Source: Nitrosomonas oligotropha (GTDB lineage: Bacteria > Pseudomonadota > Gammaproteobacteria > Burkholderiales > Nitrosomonadaceae). Taken from it: DNA of 64,000 bases. How positions within the stretch are numbered: position 1 is the stretch's first letter; every line of letters starts with the position of its first letter. Of the stretch, positions 35,411-44,706 are shown in pieces. The stretch is from positions 1 through 64,000 of the forward strand of contig NZ_FNOE01000001.1 of assembly GCF_900106555.1 (NCBI RefSeq), written 5' to 3'. The position numbers were made by a program, and so were the translations under genes. The notes under the pieces are model-generated. The model was not told where the DNA came from, made no database searches, and worked only from the letters and a program-made list of their open reading frames with translations.

Positions 35411-36650
35411 AGCGCAAGGCCTCCGCCGGATTTACTTTGGACGCCCGGTAGCTGGGATAAATCGTGGCCAGCAGACTCAAAACAAACGAAGTGACGGCAA
35501 CAGTGGTAATGTCCGCCATCTGCGGATCGGTTGGGATCTTGCTGATGTAATAAATTTCACGCGACAGGAATTGCACGTTGAACAGGCTTTCAATGAACGC
35601 CACCACTTCACCGACGTTGTAGGCCAGCAGCATGCCGCCGGCCACGCCGAGTACCGTGCCGAAAACGCCGATAAACGTTCCCTGCACGATGAAAATCTTC
35701 ATGATGCTGCGCGGGCTGGCGCCCAGTGTGCGCAGAATCGCGATATCCGATTCCTTATCGGTTACCGCCATCACCAAAGTCGAAACGATATTAAATGCCG
35801 CAACTGCAATGATCAACGCCAGAATCAGCGACAGCATGCGTTTTTCGATCTGGATGGCGCGGAAGTAATTGGCATGCTGTTTGGTCCAGTCGCTGATATG
35901 ACTGTCGATAGTCAGCAGCGCGGGTAATTCTTGCACCACTCTGGGGGCTTGAAACAAATCGGTCAGCTTCAAACGCACGCCGGATACATCGTCGTTTTCC
36001 ATGCGGTACAATTTTTGCGCATCGAACATGTGAATCAAGACCAAGCCGGAGTCGTATTCAAAATGCCCCACATCAAAAATACCGACGACGGTGAATTGTT
36101 TCAGTCTTGGCAAAATGCCCGCGGGCGTGACTTGGCCTTGCGGTGAAATCAAAACAATTTTGTCACCGACGAAAGTGCCCATCATGCGCGCCAGCTCCAT
36201 GCCGATCACGATGCCGAATTCTCCCGGCGCCAGGTTATCCAGCGCGCCGCTGACCATCGAATGGGAGAAATTAGCCACTTTATCTTCCATTGCGGGCAAA
36301 ATACCGCGCACGATTACGCCTTGCACCACTTGGTTATGCGACAGCATGCCTTGCGCATGGACGAACGGGGCGGCCGCTTCGACGGCGGGATGTTTAGCCG
36401 CTTCTTCCGCAGTTTGCTGCCAATGGCTTAAATTGCCATGCACGCTGCCGATCTGCACATGCGATGCAACGCCCAGAATGCGGGTGCGCACTTCTTTCTG
36501 AAAGCCGTTCATGACCGACATGACGGTAATCAGCGCAGTCATCCCCAAGGTAATGCCCATCAGGGAGATCAGTGAAATAAACGAGATGAAGTGGTTGCGT
36601 TTTTTGGCGCGCGTATAACGCAATCCAATGAAAAGCTCGTAGGGAGACAC
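35403..36650 (-). CDS. lolC: Lipoprotein-releasing system permease LolC/LolE
   Basis: This 415-residue MacB/FtsX-type permease has four membrane segments (about 24-48, 275-300, 320-350, 375-400), a large periplasmic domain between the first and second, and the characteristic N-terminal YELFIGLRYTRAKKRNHFIS. Only one permease gene is present, so LolC and LolE may be a homodimer as in several betaproteobacteria. It precedes and overlaps lolD. Confidence 0.95.
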   Translation of the reverse strand: MSPYELFIGLRYTRAKKRNHFISFISLISLMGITLGMTALITVMSVMNGFQKEVRTRILGVASHVQIGSVHGNLSHWQQTAEEAAKHPAVEAAAPFVHAQGMLSHNQVVQGVIVRGILPAMEDKVANFSHSMVSGALDNLAPGEFGIVIGMELARMMGTFVGDKIVLISPQGQVTPAGILPRLKQFTVVGIFDVGHFEYDSGLVLIHMFDAQKLYRMENDDVSGVRLKLTDLFQAPRVVQELPALLTIDSHISDWTKQHANYFRAIQIEKRMLSLILALIIAVAAFNIVSTLVMAVTDKESDIAILRTLGASPRSIMKIFIVQGTFIGVFGTVLGVAGGMLLAYNVGEVVAFIESLFNVQFLSREIYYISKIPTDPQMADITTVAVTSFVLSLLATIYPSYRASKVNPAEALRYE

Positions 36651-36758
36651 GAATTAAAGTACCCGTAATAAGTTCAATTGCGAAGTTTGCCACATTTAAG
36701 CAAGGCTTAACAAATAATCGGGCATGGTACGCCGGGAATGTTACAACAGTGAAGACAG

Positions 36759-37472
36759 TTAGAAGCTGCCGCGGGCCTCATTGACCATTTGAGTCAGTTT
36801 GGCGATATCGAGCACATGTAAATCATGCCCTTGGCGCAGGATGAGGTTGCTTCTGACGAGATTATTCAGTTCACGCGAGACCGCTTCACGGTGGGTGCTG
36901 ACCAAATTGGCGATTTCGGTTTGAGTGGGTGATGGAGAAATGATCGCGACATTCGTCGAAGTCATGTGATTTCTTGCCAGACGCAGCAATTCCGATTGAA
37001 TCCGGTTGCGTACCGCCAATGTGCTGTAATCGTACACACGTTCGGTCAGACGGCGGACTTGTCCGGTCAAACGTTTCAATATGGTTTCGGCGATCAGCCG
37101 GTTGGAATACACCAGATCTTTGAATTCCAGCGCTGGCATCGATGCCAGCAACGTGCTGGTTCTGGCGATGGCTGTGGCGGAGCGGGGGTGGCCGTCGATT
37201 GCCGTCAGCTCGCCAAACATTTCGCCGGTGGGTAAATCGCACAGGATCACTTCCTGTCCGGAGAGACTGTGATACATCACGCGGATTTCACCCTGAACAA
37301 TGAAAAATGCGCTATTGGTGTGATCGTGATAGCGCACGATTTCATTCCCCGCGTCATAGCGGTGCCATTGGCAAGCGGCTGCGACCATTTCAATGTCCTT
37401 GGGCGGCAGATGTTGAAACTCTCTAATAACTGACAACATAGCCGTAGCGCGGTCAATCGGTATATTCCGCAT
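36759..37472 (-). CDS. Crp/Fnr-family transcriptional regulator
   Basis: This 237-residue regulator has an N-terminal cyclic-nucleotide-binding-like domain (AFFIVQGEIRVMYHSLSGQE, GEMFGELTAIDGHPRSATAI) and a C-terminal winged helix (PTQTEIANLVSTHREAVSRE). It lacks the N-terminal Cys cluster of FNR, so it is not an oxygen-sensing FNR itself. I chose the ATG at 37472 with GGAAAGG in front; an upstream start at 37511 is possible. It is divergent from the glycyl radical cluster and a candidate regulator of it. Confidence 0.87.
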   Translation of the reverse strand: MRNIPIDRATAMLSVIREFQHLPPKDIEMVAAACQWHRYDAGNEIVRYHDHTNSAFFIVQGEIRVMYHSLSGQEVILCDLPTGEMFGELTAIDGHPRSATAIARTSTLLASMPALEFKDLVYSNRLIAETILKRLTGQVRRLTERVYDYSTLAVRNRIQSELLRLARNHMTSTNVAIISPSPTQTEIANLVSTHREAVSRELNNLVRSNLILRQGHDLHVLDIAKLTQMVNEARGSF

Positions 37473-37534
37473 GCTCATCCTTTCCCGGTTTTCTAAAAAA
37501 TCTTTGTCCATTTTCAGATTTTAAGCAACTCTTC

Positions 37535-37552
37535 TATCCCCTGATAGGGATA
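37535..37552. promoter_or_regulatory. Short palindrome upstream of the Crp-family gene
   Basis: The 6-bp arms tatccc and gggata flank ctgata. It lies in the 340-bp space between the divergent regulator gene and the glycyl radical operon. An autoregulatory role is possible but not shown. Confidence 0.35.
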
Positions 37553-37667
37553 ATGATATATCAAAATGGAATAAGGTAAAAAGACTTCTTATTTGAACCG
37601 GGAAAACAGAAAAGCCTTGGAAAGCAATGAAAAAGAGCATTGCTATCGACAAAACACTTAGGATTTG

Positions 37668-37681
37668 TTGATAATGATCAA
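37668..37681. promoter_or_regulatory. Perfect FNR/DNR-type box (TTGAT-N4-ATCAA)
   Basis: The 14 bases TTGATAATGATCAA match the FNR consensus exactly. It lies 131 bp upstream of the start of the glycyl radical operon and 196 bp from the divergent Crp-family gene. Crp/Fnr-family proteins of the FNR/DNR type recognise this sequence under low oxygen or nitric oxide. A TAAGAT at 37722-37727 could be a -10 element, which would place the box near -60. Confidence 0.75.
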
Positions 37682-37812
37682 TGTTCATTTGCATAATTAC
37701 AAAAGTTTTTGGAAAGATTGGTAAGATGAAATTGTAGTTTGATGGGTTTGTTGTCCATGTAGATTCGTGCCGTTCAGTCTCACTTAACTAGGAAATAGTA
37801 AGGGGAAGATCC

Positions 37813-40278
37813 ATGACAGCTTTTCTGAACAGTAGCAATTTCTCAACGGGCTCCAGCGATGAACAGCAATCACTGGCTCAGGCATTAAGCGATATTCTGA
37901 AAAACGAGTATCACGGCAGTTTCTTCGTGCTACTGGCTGAGTACCAGCGCATCCTGGCAGATAACCATCAGCGTCAGCGCTGGCCGGAAGTCCATAAAAA
38001 GCTCGATACCTTATTTAAATGCGGCAGTGCGGAAGTCATCAGCGGGCCGATGATCGGCATCCCCGTTTCCATACGGGATAGCGATTATTTCAAGGAAGCG
38101 GCCCAGTTGCTCGGCAAGGAAAGATCAATGATGGCCACTATCGAATGGATGGCTACCGCTTGGAATGCGACGTATGCCGATACCGGTTTGTGGATGGGGA
38201 AAACCTTTGAGCCGGTATCGCGCGAAACAGTGGCAGCAAAAACCCATAACGATGCGAAAACAATGAGCGGTTATGATCCGGCTACTGTGCGTATCGGGCG
38301 CAATTTTTTCCGTGAACCGCCCGATCCCACTGCGCTGCAAGCGATCGGATTGCCCGCGCTGACGCAATTATGGAAACTGAAAGACCGGCCGATGCGTCCC
38401 GATGCGCGCGGATTTGACTGCCAGCTGCTGACGGAAAATTTGGCCAAAGAGAAAGCCATTCCCTATAGTAAAACCGGCGGTTATTTTCTTTGCAACATGG
38501 GCACTTCCGTGGTTCCGGAAATGCAAGGTAAGAAAGTGTATCAACTGAATTACCGCTGGCCTGACCTCGGTCCGGTGTACCCCATGACGCGCTTGATCGA
38601 TGAAATCGTTCGCATCGACGATGGTATTTATTTGGGTCAATTGGTGTTCGCCACGCAGCATTACAGCTTGGGAGCCTTGGTTTTGCCAAATGGCCACGTC
38701 GTATCGATCGGCGATAACTACCCATACTGCTCGATGATCGACAATATCAAACGAATTTTTCCCATGGGCTGGATGGATGAAAAGGATCCGTACGGTTATC
38801 AGAATAACGGGTTTTTCTTGATGGTCGATCCGGCATATGCCAAGGCATTTTATGCAGACGATGCATTTCCGCAATTGCGCCCGCGCCCGGGCGAAATCGG
38901 CTTCAACGAGCTGGGATATGCGCAAACGGCATCCACTGCGTGCGTGTCTGAGGGTGAGAAAGCCGCGGCGGCGGGGGTGCAGCACTGCCCGGAAATCACT
39001 GATTGGGTTGATGATTGGAAGCAGAATGAAGCGCTCAAACATAAATTCACTACTTTCATTCTGGAAGAGTCGCCCAAAGGCGCGGAAGATGGCGATGTGA
39101 CTCAATTGCTGCGCGAAGGCGAGTCGATTTTGCAAATGCTGCAACGCGTCAGCGCTGAAATTTCCGCGCAGAGCAATCCGCAAGACAACCTGAAACATTT
39201 CGAGAAACTCAACCGCCTGTTCCGCCGGGGCGTTGCGCCAACGGTGGAAAATGGCTTATTTCAGGGGCACGGCGCGCGTGGTTTTAACATCCGTATCGAC
39301 AGCGATGAAACGGCGGATTGGTACGGTGAAACAACACGCACGGTTGGTTTTGATTATTACCACGGCGCTACGCTGAATCTGCATTGCGGTTTTACTGAAA
39401 CCTTTTGTCCCGATCTCAATGCCAAACCGGACGATGAATATCTTTTTCCCGGCCGGCTTGCGAGCGATCTGGCACTGGGACACAGTACACCCAATGTGCT
39501 CAACCTGATTTGGCACAGCATCGGCAAGTATATTTTTCCGTGGGCGGGCAAATCGTATGAAAAAATTTCCGGGCGGAAACTGAGCATGCTGCTTGATGAG
39601 AGCAGTGATCTGGCCGAGCGCTATCCCGAGCGTGTGCATGCGCTGAAAACACATCTGGCCAGCGCGCCGCATTACACGCTGGTGGAAAAAAACAAAGCGC
39701 ATTATTGGGATGCTGAAGGTGTGTACGCTCAGCATTTGAAAAGCGGCGCTTGGGATCGTGGTATGTCCGGTGAAGACAAGGCATTCTGGGAAAATGAAGC
39801 GGCTGCGCATTGGGTAGATGGCTACAATATTCAGGACAAGCGTGTCATTGCGGCGGATCCGTTGATGCGGATTGTCGATATGAATTACCGGATTCCGGAT
39901 GCAGCGCTGCAAGCGGCATCGGCGGCTGGACCATCGCCGTTTGCGCGGCAAGGCTACATTTTTCTCGGTGTGGACGACCGGGAGTCGATTTTACCCATGA
40001 ATAATGGCGATGGAAAAAAGAAAAAAGTGTTTCAGTTTCACTACCGCTTTCCCATGATCGGCGGTCCGGTTCCGATCGGTTTTTGTCTCGATGAAATTGT
40101 TGAGATCGCCGATGGCCTTTATTTGGGGCAATTGATTTATTCCACGGCATTGGATAGGCCATTCCATTCGTCCGTCGATCCTGCAGAGTATCACTATCAG
40201 CTGTTTGGCTATTTTTTGCTGCTTGATGATGCATGGCAGTATCACCGGCTGGCAATCGGATTGGATACATTGAGTTAA
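37813..40278 (+). CDS. Uncharacterised 821-residue protein with internal duplication
   Basis: I do not recognise this large soluble protein as any named family. It contains two clearly related segments: residues about 240-280 (KVYQLNYRWP, IDEIVRIDDGIYLGQL) and about 739-775 (KVFQFHYRFP, LDEIVEIADGLYLGQL), each followed by a Y-x-Y-Q-x-x-G-(F/Y)-F-L block. No signal peptide or membrane segment is seen. The ATG at 37813 has an AAGGGGAAG site. It is the first gene of the glycyl radical operon, 18 bp before the enzyme gene, so it is likely a partner or a substrate-handling protein of that enzyme. Confidence 0.7.
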   Translation: MTAFLNSSNFSTGSSDEQQSLAQALSDILKNEYHGSFFVLLAEYQRILADNHQRQRWPEVHKKLDTLFKCGSAEVISGPMIGIPVSIRDSDYFKEAAQLLGKERSMMATIEWMATAWNATYADTGLWMGKTFEPVSRETVAAKTHNDAKTMSGYDPATVRIGRNFFREPPDPTALQAIGLPALTQLWKLKDRPMRPDARGFDCQLLTENLAKEKAIPYSKTGGYFLCNMGTSVVPEMQGKKVYQLNYRWPDLGPVYPMTRLIDEIVRIDDGIYLGQLVFATQHYSLGALVLPNGHVVSIGDNYPYCSMIDNIKRIFPMGWMDEKDPYGYQNNGFFLMVDPAYAKAFYADDAFPQLRPRPGEIGFNELGYAQTASTACVSEGEKAAAAGVQHCPEITDWVDDWKQNEALKHKFTTFILEESPKGAEDGDVTQLLREGESILQMLQRVSAEISAQSNPQDNLKHFEKLNRLFRRGVAPTVENGLFQGHGARGFNIRIDSDETADWYGETTRTVGFDYYHGATLNLHCGFTETFCPDLNAKPDDEYLFPGRLASDLALGHSTPNVLNLIWHSIGKYIFPWAGKSYEKISGRKLSMLLDESSDLAERYPERVHALKTHLASAPHYTLVEKNKAHYWDAEGVYAQHLKSGAWDRGMSGEDKAFWENEAAAHWVDGYNIQDKRVIAADPLMRIVDMNYRIPDAALQAASAAGPSPFARQGYIFLGVDDRESILPMNNGDGKKKKVFQFHYRFPMIGGPVPIGFCLDEIVEIADGLYLGQLIYSTALDRPFHSSVDPAEYHYQLFGYFLLLDDAWQYHRLAIGLDTLS

Positions 40279-40296
40279 TCAGCGCGGAGGATGATC

Positions 40297-43287
40297 ATGA
40301 GTAATGACAGATACAACCAAGGCGGCATCCGGATCGATCTGGAACACGGAACGGCCGATACGTCCGCACTTGGCAATATTGCTATTTTTCCTATTCCCAA
40401 TACCACACCCGATAAGATCAAGACATTGCACGATCTTGCGTTGAGCGATATCCAACTCGGCGACTTCCCGGTGGTGCAGGCTTGGCGCAATCAGTTGTTC
40501 GATCCGGAATGGATACCGGAGGTTTGCGATGAACTGCCGCGTTTACTGACTGAATTTCTGCGCCAGCCCGATCGTGCGGCGCTGCCGCCGGTGACGCGCC
40601 GCGCGCAGGCGTTGAAACATGTATTCAGCCACAAAACCCCGCTGGTGCGCAGCACCGATCTGCTGCCGGGACAAACCACCACCAGCTTTGTCGGGCCGGT
40701 TGTGTATATGGATATGAGTGGCTATTGCATCTGGCCTGAGCTGGAAACGCTGGCGAAACGGCCGCAAAATCCGTTCAAGATCAAACCGGAAGTGGCCAAG
40801 CGGCTGAATGAAGAAATCTTTCCTTTCTGGCTGGAGCGGCGCACGGTACAAGAGGCGGCGCGTTATAGCGATTACGATACCGCGGATTACAAGAACGATC
40901 AGCGCGATGAGGTCGACGGCGGAATGTGCGAAGGCAAACCGTCCATTGATCCTCCACTTAAAAAAGAAGCCGGTGAGACGCCTAAATGCCAGGAGCTGTT
41001 TGAGCGGGTTGCGTTTTATCTATCCGATAAAGCTACGGCTGTGTCGCATACCGCACCGGATTTCAGCCGGGTGCTCAAGTTCGGTTTTGATGGTTTGATT
41101 GCGCAGTTGCAGCAGGATATCGCGAGCGGTGTTGCGGATACGCCGGAAAAAATTGAATTTGCGCGCAGCGTTATCGCCGTGTACGAGGGCGCCAAGATCT
41201 ATGTCGGCCATTTGGCCGATGCCGCCGAAAAAGCCGGAAATAACGAGCTCGCCGCCATTTGCCGCAAGGTTCCGGCAGAACCAGCCAGCACGCTGGCGGA
41301 AGCGATGACCGTCGTCTGGATTTGCTACCATTTGCTGTTGCAGGAAAATACCAATTTCGGTCTCTCGCTGGGACGATTGGATCAGACGCTGAATGAGTTC
41401 TATCTGCGTGACTGGCAGTCGCAACCGGATGAAGCGGCGAAAACGGCATATACAAAGCGGGCGGTTGAGTTGATGTGTCACTTCTTTTTGCGCTGCTCCG
41501 ATCATGTGCCATTGTCGCCAGAAAGCGCGGAAGTGTTGTTTGCCGGTAGCGGTTCGAATCAAGCTCTGACCGTGGGCGGTACGTGCTGGGAAAATGGTCA
41601 GACGGTCGATGCGGTCAACGACATGACCTACATCATCCTGAAAGCGACGGAAATGCTGTCCATCCGAGATCCGAATGTGCATGCCCGTTATCATGAGGAT
41701 GTTCATCATCGCGCGCCGGATGGCACGCCTTTGGCGGCGCATGAGGTTTCCCCTTATCTGAAACGCATTTGCCAGGTGAATCTGGTTACCCGCGCGACGC
41801 CCGCGTTGCACGGCGATGTGCCGGTGATCCGCAGCATGGCGAATTATTATGCCAAGCACGATCATGTCACGGCTGACGAAGCGTTGGCGGATGCGCACGA
41901 TTACGCATCGATTGGTTGCATCGAACAGAATGCCGACCATAAACATTACGGTCATACCGGTTCCACCTTGCTGGTGCTCCCGGCAGTACTGGAACTGGCG
42001 ATGTTCGGCGGCAAGCACCGTAGCGATGGCATCGGCAAAAACGATCCCAATTTGTTTTACGGCAAGACGGATTACACGTCCCCGCCGTTGACGGCAATGA
42101 CATCGATGCAGGATTTCATCGACAGCTTCCGCTTTCAGCTCGACGAAATGGCGCGTCATTGCGTGCAATTCAACAATTATCTGGGGCGCACGCTGGAAAA
42201 AGTCCGGCCATCGCCGCTGCTGTCGGGGTTATTCGACGGCCCCACGAACAAACCAGGGGAAAACGGCGCCAAATTTCGCGACGTTGCTTCCGGCGGTGCA
42301 AAATATAATTCTTCCGGGGTGGCTATTATCGGGCTTGCCGATGTGATCGATTCGTTCTGTGTGATCGATGCGCTGGTGTTCGGCGGCAAAATGTCGGCGC
42401 AGGAGCTGATCGCGGTATTGGATGCGGATTTCGGCCGCAGCCCATCGGTTAGTAATGAGGCGGAAGCGCACAATTTTGTCAAAACCTGGCTGGACCGTAT
42501 CCGGCAGTTGGCGAGCGGTTCCCGCACGCATCCGGCGGCGATGGCGTCAGAACGGCTGCAAGAGTGCATGCGCTTGATCCGCTTAGCGCCGAAGTATGGC
42601 GCCGGAGTCGATGAGACGCCCGGCGGTATCTACAACAACGCGATGGCGGTTAAATACACACGCCTGTTGACTAAAATGATCCAGGAGGTATTTTTCAAGT
42701 ACCGCACGCACCGTGGCGGACGCTACCTGACCGGTTACTGGAGCATGACCAACCATGCCGGTTTCGGCATGCTGAGCCGGGCCACGCCGAACGGCCGTAG
42801 CAATGGCGCGTCGTTCGCCAGCGGTATCACGCCGTGCCCCGGCATCGTCAAAGCCAATGGCGATCCGGTCATGCTGTTGGATCACATGCTGTCGGTAGCG
42901 AGCGTCGACGCGGACACGGTGCAGAATGGCTACACCTACAATCTTAGTCTGACGCCGCGCGGCAAACCTTATTTCAACGAAGATACAGAGCTTTTTGCCA
43001 CGCATATGAAAACATTTATGGATCAGGACGGTGTGCTGGTGCAGCTGTGCGTGACCTCGATCGAAGATTTCATTGCGGCCAACGCCGCCGCAACGGCGGC
43101 AAGCCAGGCCGGTGCGGGCGAAGCCGAGCAAAAAGCGCTGGCACCATACAAAGATTTGATGATCCGCGTGGCCGGTTACTCCGCTTACTATGTCACCTTG
43201 AGTCCGTTGATGCGGCAGGAAATCATCGATCGCGCCAATTTCGATATGAAAAGCGGTGTTGAGCAGCATGAAACCATAGGAGCATAA
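40297..43287 (+). CDS. Glycyl radical enzyme of unknown substrate
   Basis: This 996-residue enzyme belongs to the pyruvate formate-lyase superfamily. The catalytic Cys541 is in YASIGCIEQN, with Glu543 two residues later, the pattern of eliminase-type members such as diol dehydratase and choline trimethylamine-lyase. The C-terminal glycyl radical site is Gly960 in IRVAGYSAYYVTL followed by LMRQEIIDR. It is about 150 residues longer than most family members, mainly at the N-terminus. The ATG at 40297 has GGAGG at proper spacing; the ATG at 40291 is too close. Such enzymes work only without oxygen and need the activase found downstream at 43931. Confidence 0.9.
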   Translation: MSNDRYNQGGIRIDLEHGTADTSALGNIAIFPIPNTTPDKIKTLHDLALSDIQLGDFPVVQAWRNQLFDPEWIPEVCDELPRLLTEFLRQPDRAALPPVTRRAQALKHVFSHKTPLVRSTDLLPGQTTTSFVGPVVYMDMSGYCIWPELETLAKRPQNPFKIKPEVAKRLNEEIFPFWLERRTVQEAARYSDYDTADYKNDQRDEVDGGMCEGKPSIDPPLKKEAGETPKCQELFERVAFYLSDKATAVSHTAPDFSRVLKFGFDGLIAQLQQDIASGVADTPEKIEFARSVIAVYEGAKIYVGHLADAAEKAGNNELAAICRKVPAEPASTLAEAMTVVWICYHLLLQENTNFGLSLGRLDQTLNEFYLRDWQSQPDEAAKTAYTKRAVELMCHFFLRCSDHVPLSPESAEVLFAGSGSNQALTVGGTCWENGQTVDAVNDMTYIILKATEMLSIRDPNVHARYHEDVHHRAPDGTPLAAHEVSPYLKRICQVNLVTRATPALHGDVPVIRSMANYYAKHDHVTADEALADAHDYASIGCIEQNADHKHYGHTGSTLLVLPAVLELAMFGGKHRSDGIGKNDPNLFYGKTDYTSPPLTAMTSMQDFIDSFRFQLDEMARHCVQFNNYLGRTLEKVRPSPLLSGLFDGPTNKPGENGAKFRDVASGGAKYNSSGVAIIGLADVIDSFCVIDALVFGGKMSAQELIAVLDADFGRSPSVSNEAEAHNFVKTWLDRIRQLASGSRTHPAAMASERLQECMRLIRLAPKYGAGVDETPGGIYNNAMAVKYTRLLTKMIQEVFFKYRTHRGGRYLTGYWSMTNHAGFGMLSRATPNGRSNGASFASGITPCPGIVKANGDPVMLLDHMLSVASVDADTVQNGYTYNLSLTPRGKPYFNEDTELFATHMKTFMDQDGVLVQLCVTSIEDFIAANAAATAASQAGAGEAEQKALAPYKDLMIRVAGYSAYYVTLSPLMRQEIIDRANFDMKSGVEQHETIGA

Positions 43288-43289
43288 CG

Positions 43290-43934
43290 ATGCATGCCAC
43301 TATTCCCGCGTTACCCGGCGGTATTCACTATATTCTGAAATCCGGCATCGAGTTGGGCGAAGCGGACGGCACGCTGAGCGGATTGTTGAACCGCATGGAA
43401 GGCACGATGCTGGCTGCGGGCATGGCCGTAATGATCAAGCTCGGTTTTGGCTTCTTGATCAATCCGGGTTTAAGTGAATCACAAGCGAAAAAAGCGCAGC
43501 ATTTTTTTGAAAACAATTTCGTCATCAAAGATCCCAATGTTGCCGGTGGTATCCGCTACTATCAGGGAAAAATCCTGATCCGCACCCGCAAACCGCAGGA
43601 TGACATGAATGTGCTGATCAAATTCTGCCCCGATCCGGAGGCGCTCTATATTCAAACGCCTTTTGGCCGGCAACTGAACCCGGCGGCGATCGTTACGACC
43701 GAAGCGCTCAGCGAAACGGAAGCGGACCGGATTGAGCGCGATCCGAACGAAGTGGATCTGATGATCCGCTTTAAGGATACCCAGGCGATTTTGGGATTGG
43801 CCGGGCGTCCGAATGTCGATGTCGCGCAATTACTGATTGAAAATCTGGTGCAGATTACCGGCAATTTCGGACATATGTTCAAGTTCGGTGCGATTGGCAT
43901 GAACGTGCAGATGGCCATGAAGGATTTTTTATGA
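43290..43934 (+). CDS. SCP2-like protein of the glycyl radical operon
   Basis: A 214-residue soluble protein whose second half (NEVDLMIRFKDTQAILGLAG, LIENLVQITGNFGHMFKF) resembles SCP2-type lipid- or hydrophobic-ligand-binding domains. The N-terminal half is not recognised. It starts 2 bp after the glycyl radical enzyme and overlaps the activase by 4 bp, so it belongs to the same unit. A ligand-carrier role is an inference. Confidence 0.65.
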   Translation: MHATIPALPGGIHYILKSGIELGEADGTLSGLLNRMEGTMLAAGMAVMIKLGFGFLINPGLSESQAKKAQHFFENNFVIKDPNVAGGIRYYQGKILIRTRKPQDDMNVLIKFCPDPEALYIQTPFGRQLNPAAIVTTEALSETEADRIERDPNEVDLMIRFKDTQAILGLAGRPNVDVAQLLIENLVQITGNFGHMFKFGAIGMNVQMAMKDFL

Positions 43935-44683
43935 GCAACGAAAAAGGGCTGGTTTTCGACATCAAACGCGATTGCAGCGAAGACGGCCCCGGTATCCGCA
44001 CCACGGTGTTTCTGAAGGGCTGTCCGCTTTCCTGCGTTTGGTGCCAGAATCCCGAAGGCAGAGCGGTCAAGCCCGAAACCGATATTCATGGCACACACAT
44101 TGGCACGTGGTACACGGTGGACGAGCTGATGTACCGTTTGTTGCAAGACAAACCGATTTTTACTGCAAGCGGCGGCGGTGTCACGCTGTCGGGCGGCGAA
44201 GCGACGTTGCAAATGGGGTTCGCCAGTAAATTGCTGCAAGCCTTGAAGCGCGAAGGCATTCACACGGCGATAGAAACCAGCGGGTTTTTCGATTATCAAC
44301 GCTTCAGGGATGAAATGCTGCCGTGGCTGGATTTGATCTATTACGATATCAAACTGATGGATGAGGCGGCCAGCCAACAGTATTGCGGGCACTCGAGCAA
44401 GCGCATTCTGGATAATTTCTCCCGCCTGCTCAAGGATGCGCAAATCCCGGTGATTCCACGAATTCCGCTGATTCCGGGAATAACGGCGACTGAAGACAAC
44501 CTCCGCGCAATCGCCGCATTTCTCGATCAACAAGGCGTCAAGTCGTGCGCGTTGATGCCCTACAACCCGTTGTGGAGCGATAAGCTGAAGCAATTAGGCT
44601 TGCCGGTTCGTTACGAGCACAAAGGCTTCATGACCCCTGCCGAGCAAAAAACCTGCATCGGCTATTTTACGAAAGCAGAATAA
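43931..44683 (+). CDS. Glycyl radical enzyme activase (radical SAM)
   Basis: This 250-residue enzyme has the radical-SAM motif Cys31-Cys35-Cys38 (KGCPLSCVWC) and the S-adenosylmethionine GGE motif (SGGGVTLSGGEATLQ). It is the enzyme that places the radical on Gly960 of the partner. It lacks the extra ferredoxin-like Cys cluster insert present in many activases, so it is PflA-sized. Overlap of 4 bp with the preceding gene supports coupled translation. Confidence 0.92.
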   Translation: MSNEKGLVFDIKRDCSEDGPGIRTTVFLKGCPLSCVWCQNPEGRAVKPETDIHGTHIGTWYTVDELMYRLLQDKPIFTASGGGVTLSGGEATLQMGFASKLLQALKREGIHTAIETSGFFDYQRFRDEMLPWLDLIYYDIKLMDEAASQQYCGHSSKRILDNFSRLLKDAQIPVIPRIPLIPGITATEDNLRAIAAFLDQQGVKSCALMPYNPLWSDKLKQLGLPVRYEHKGFMTPAEQKTCIGYFTKAE

Positions 44684-44706
44684 TTCAATCGAGTAAAAGG
44701 ACAATC

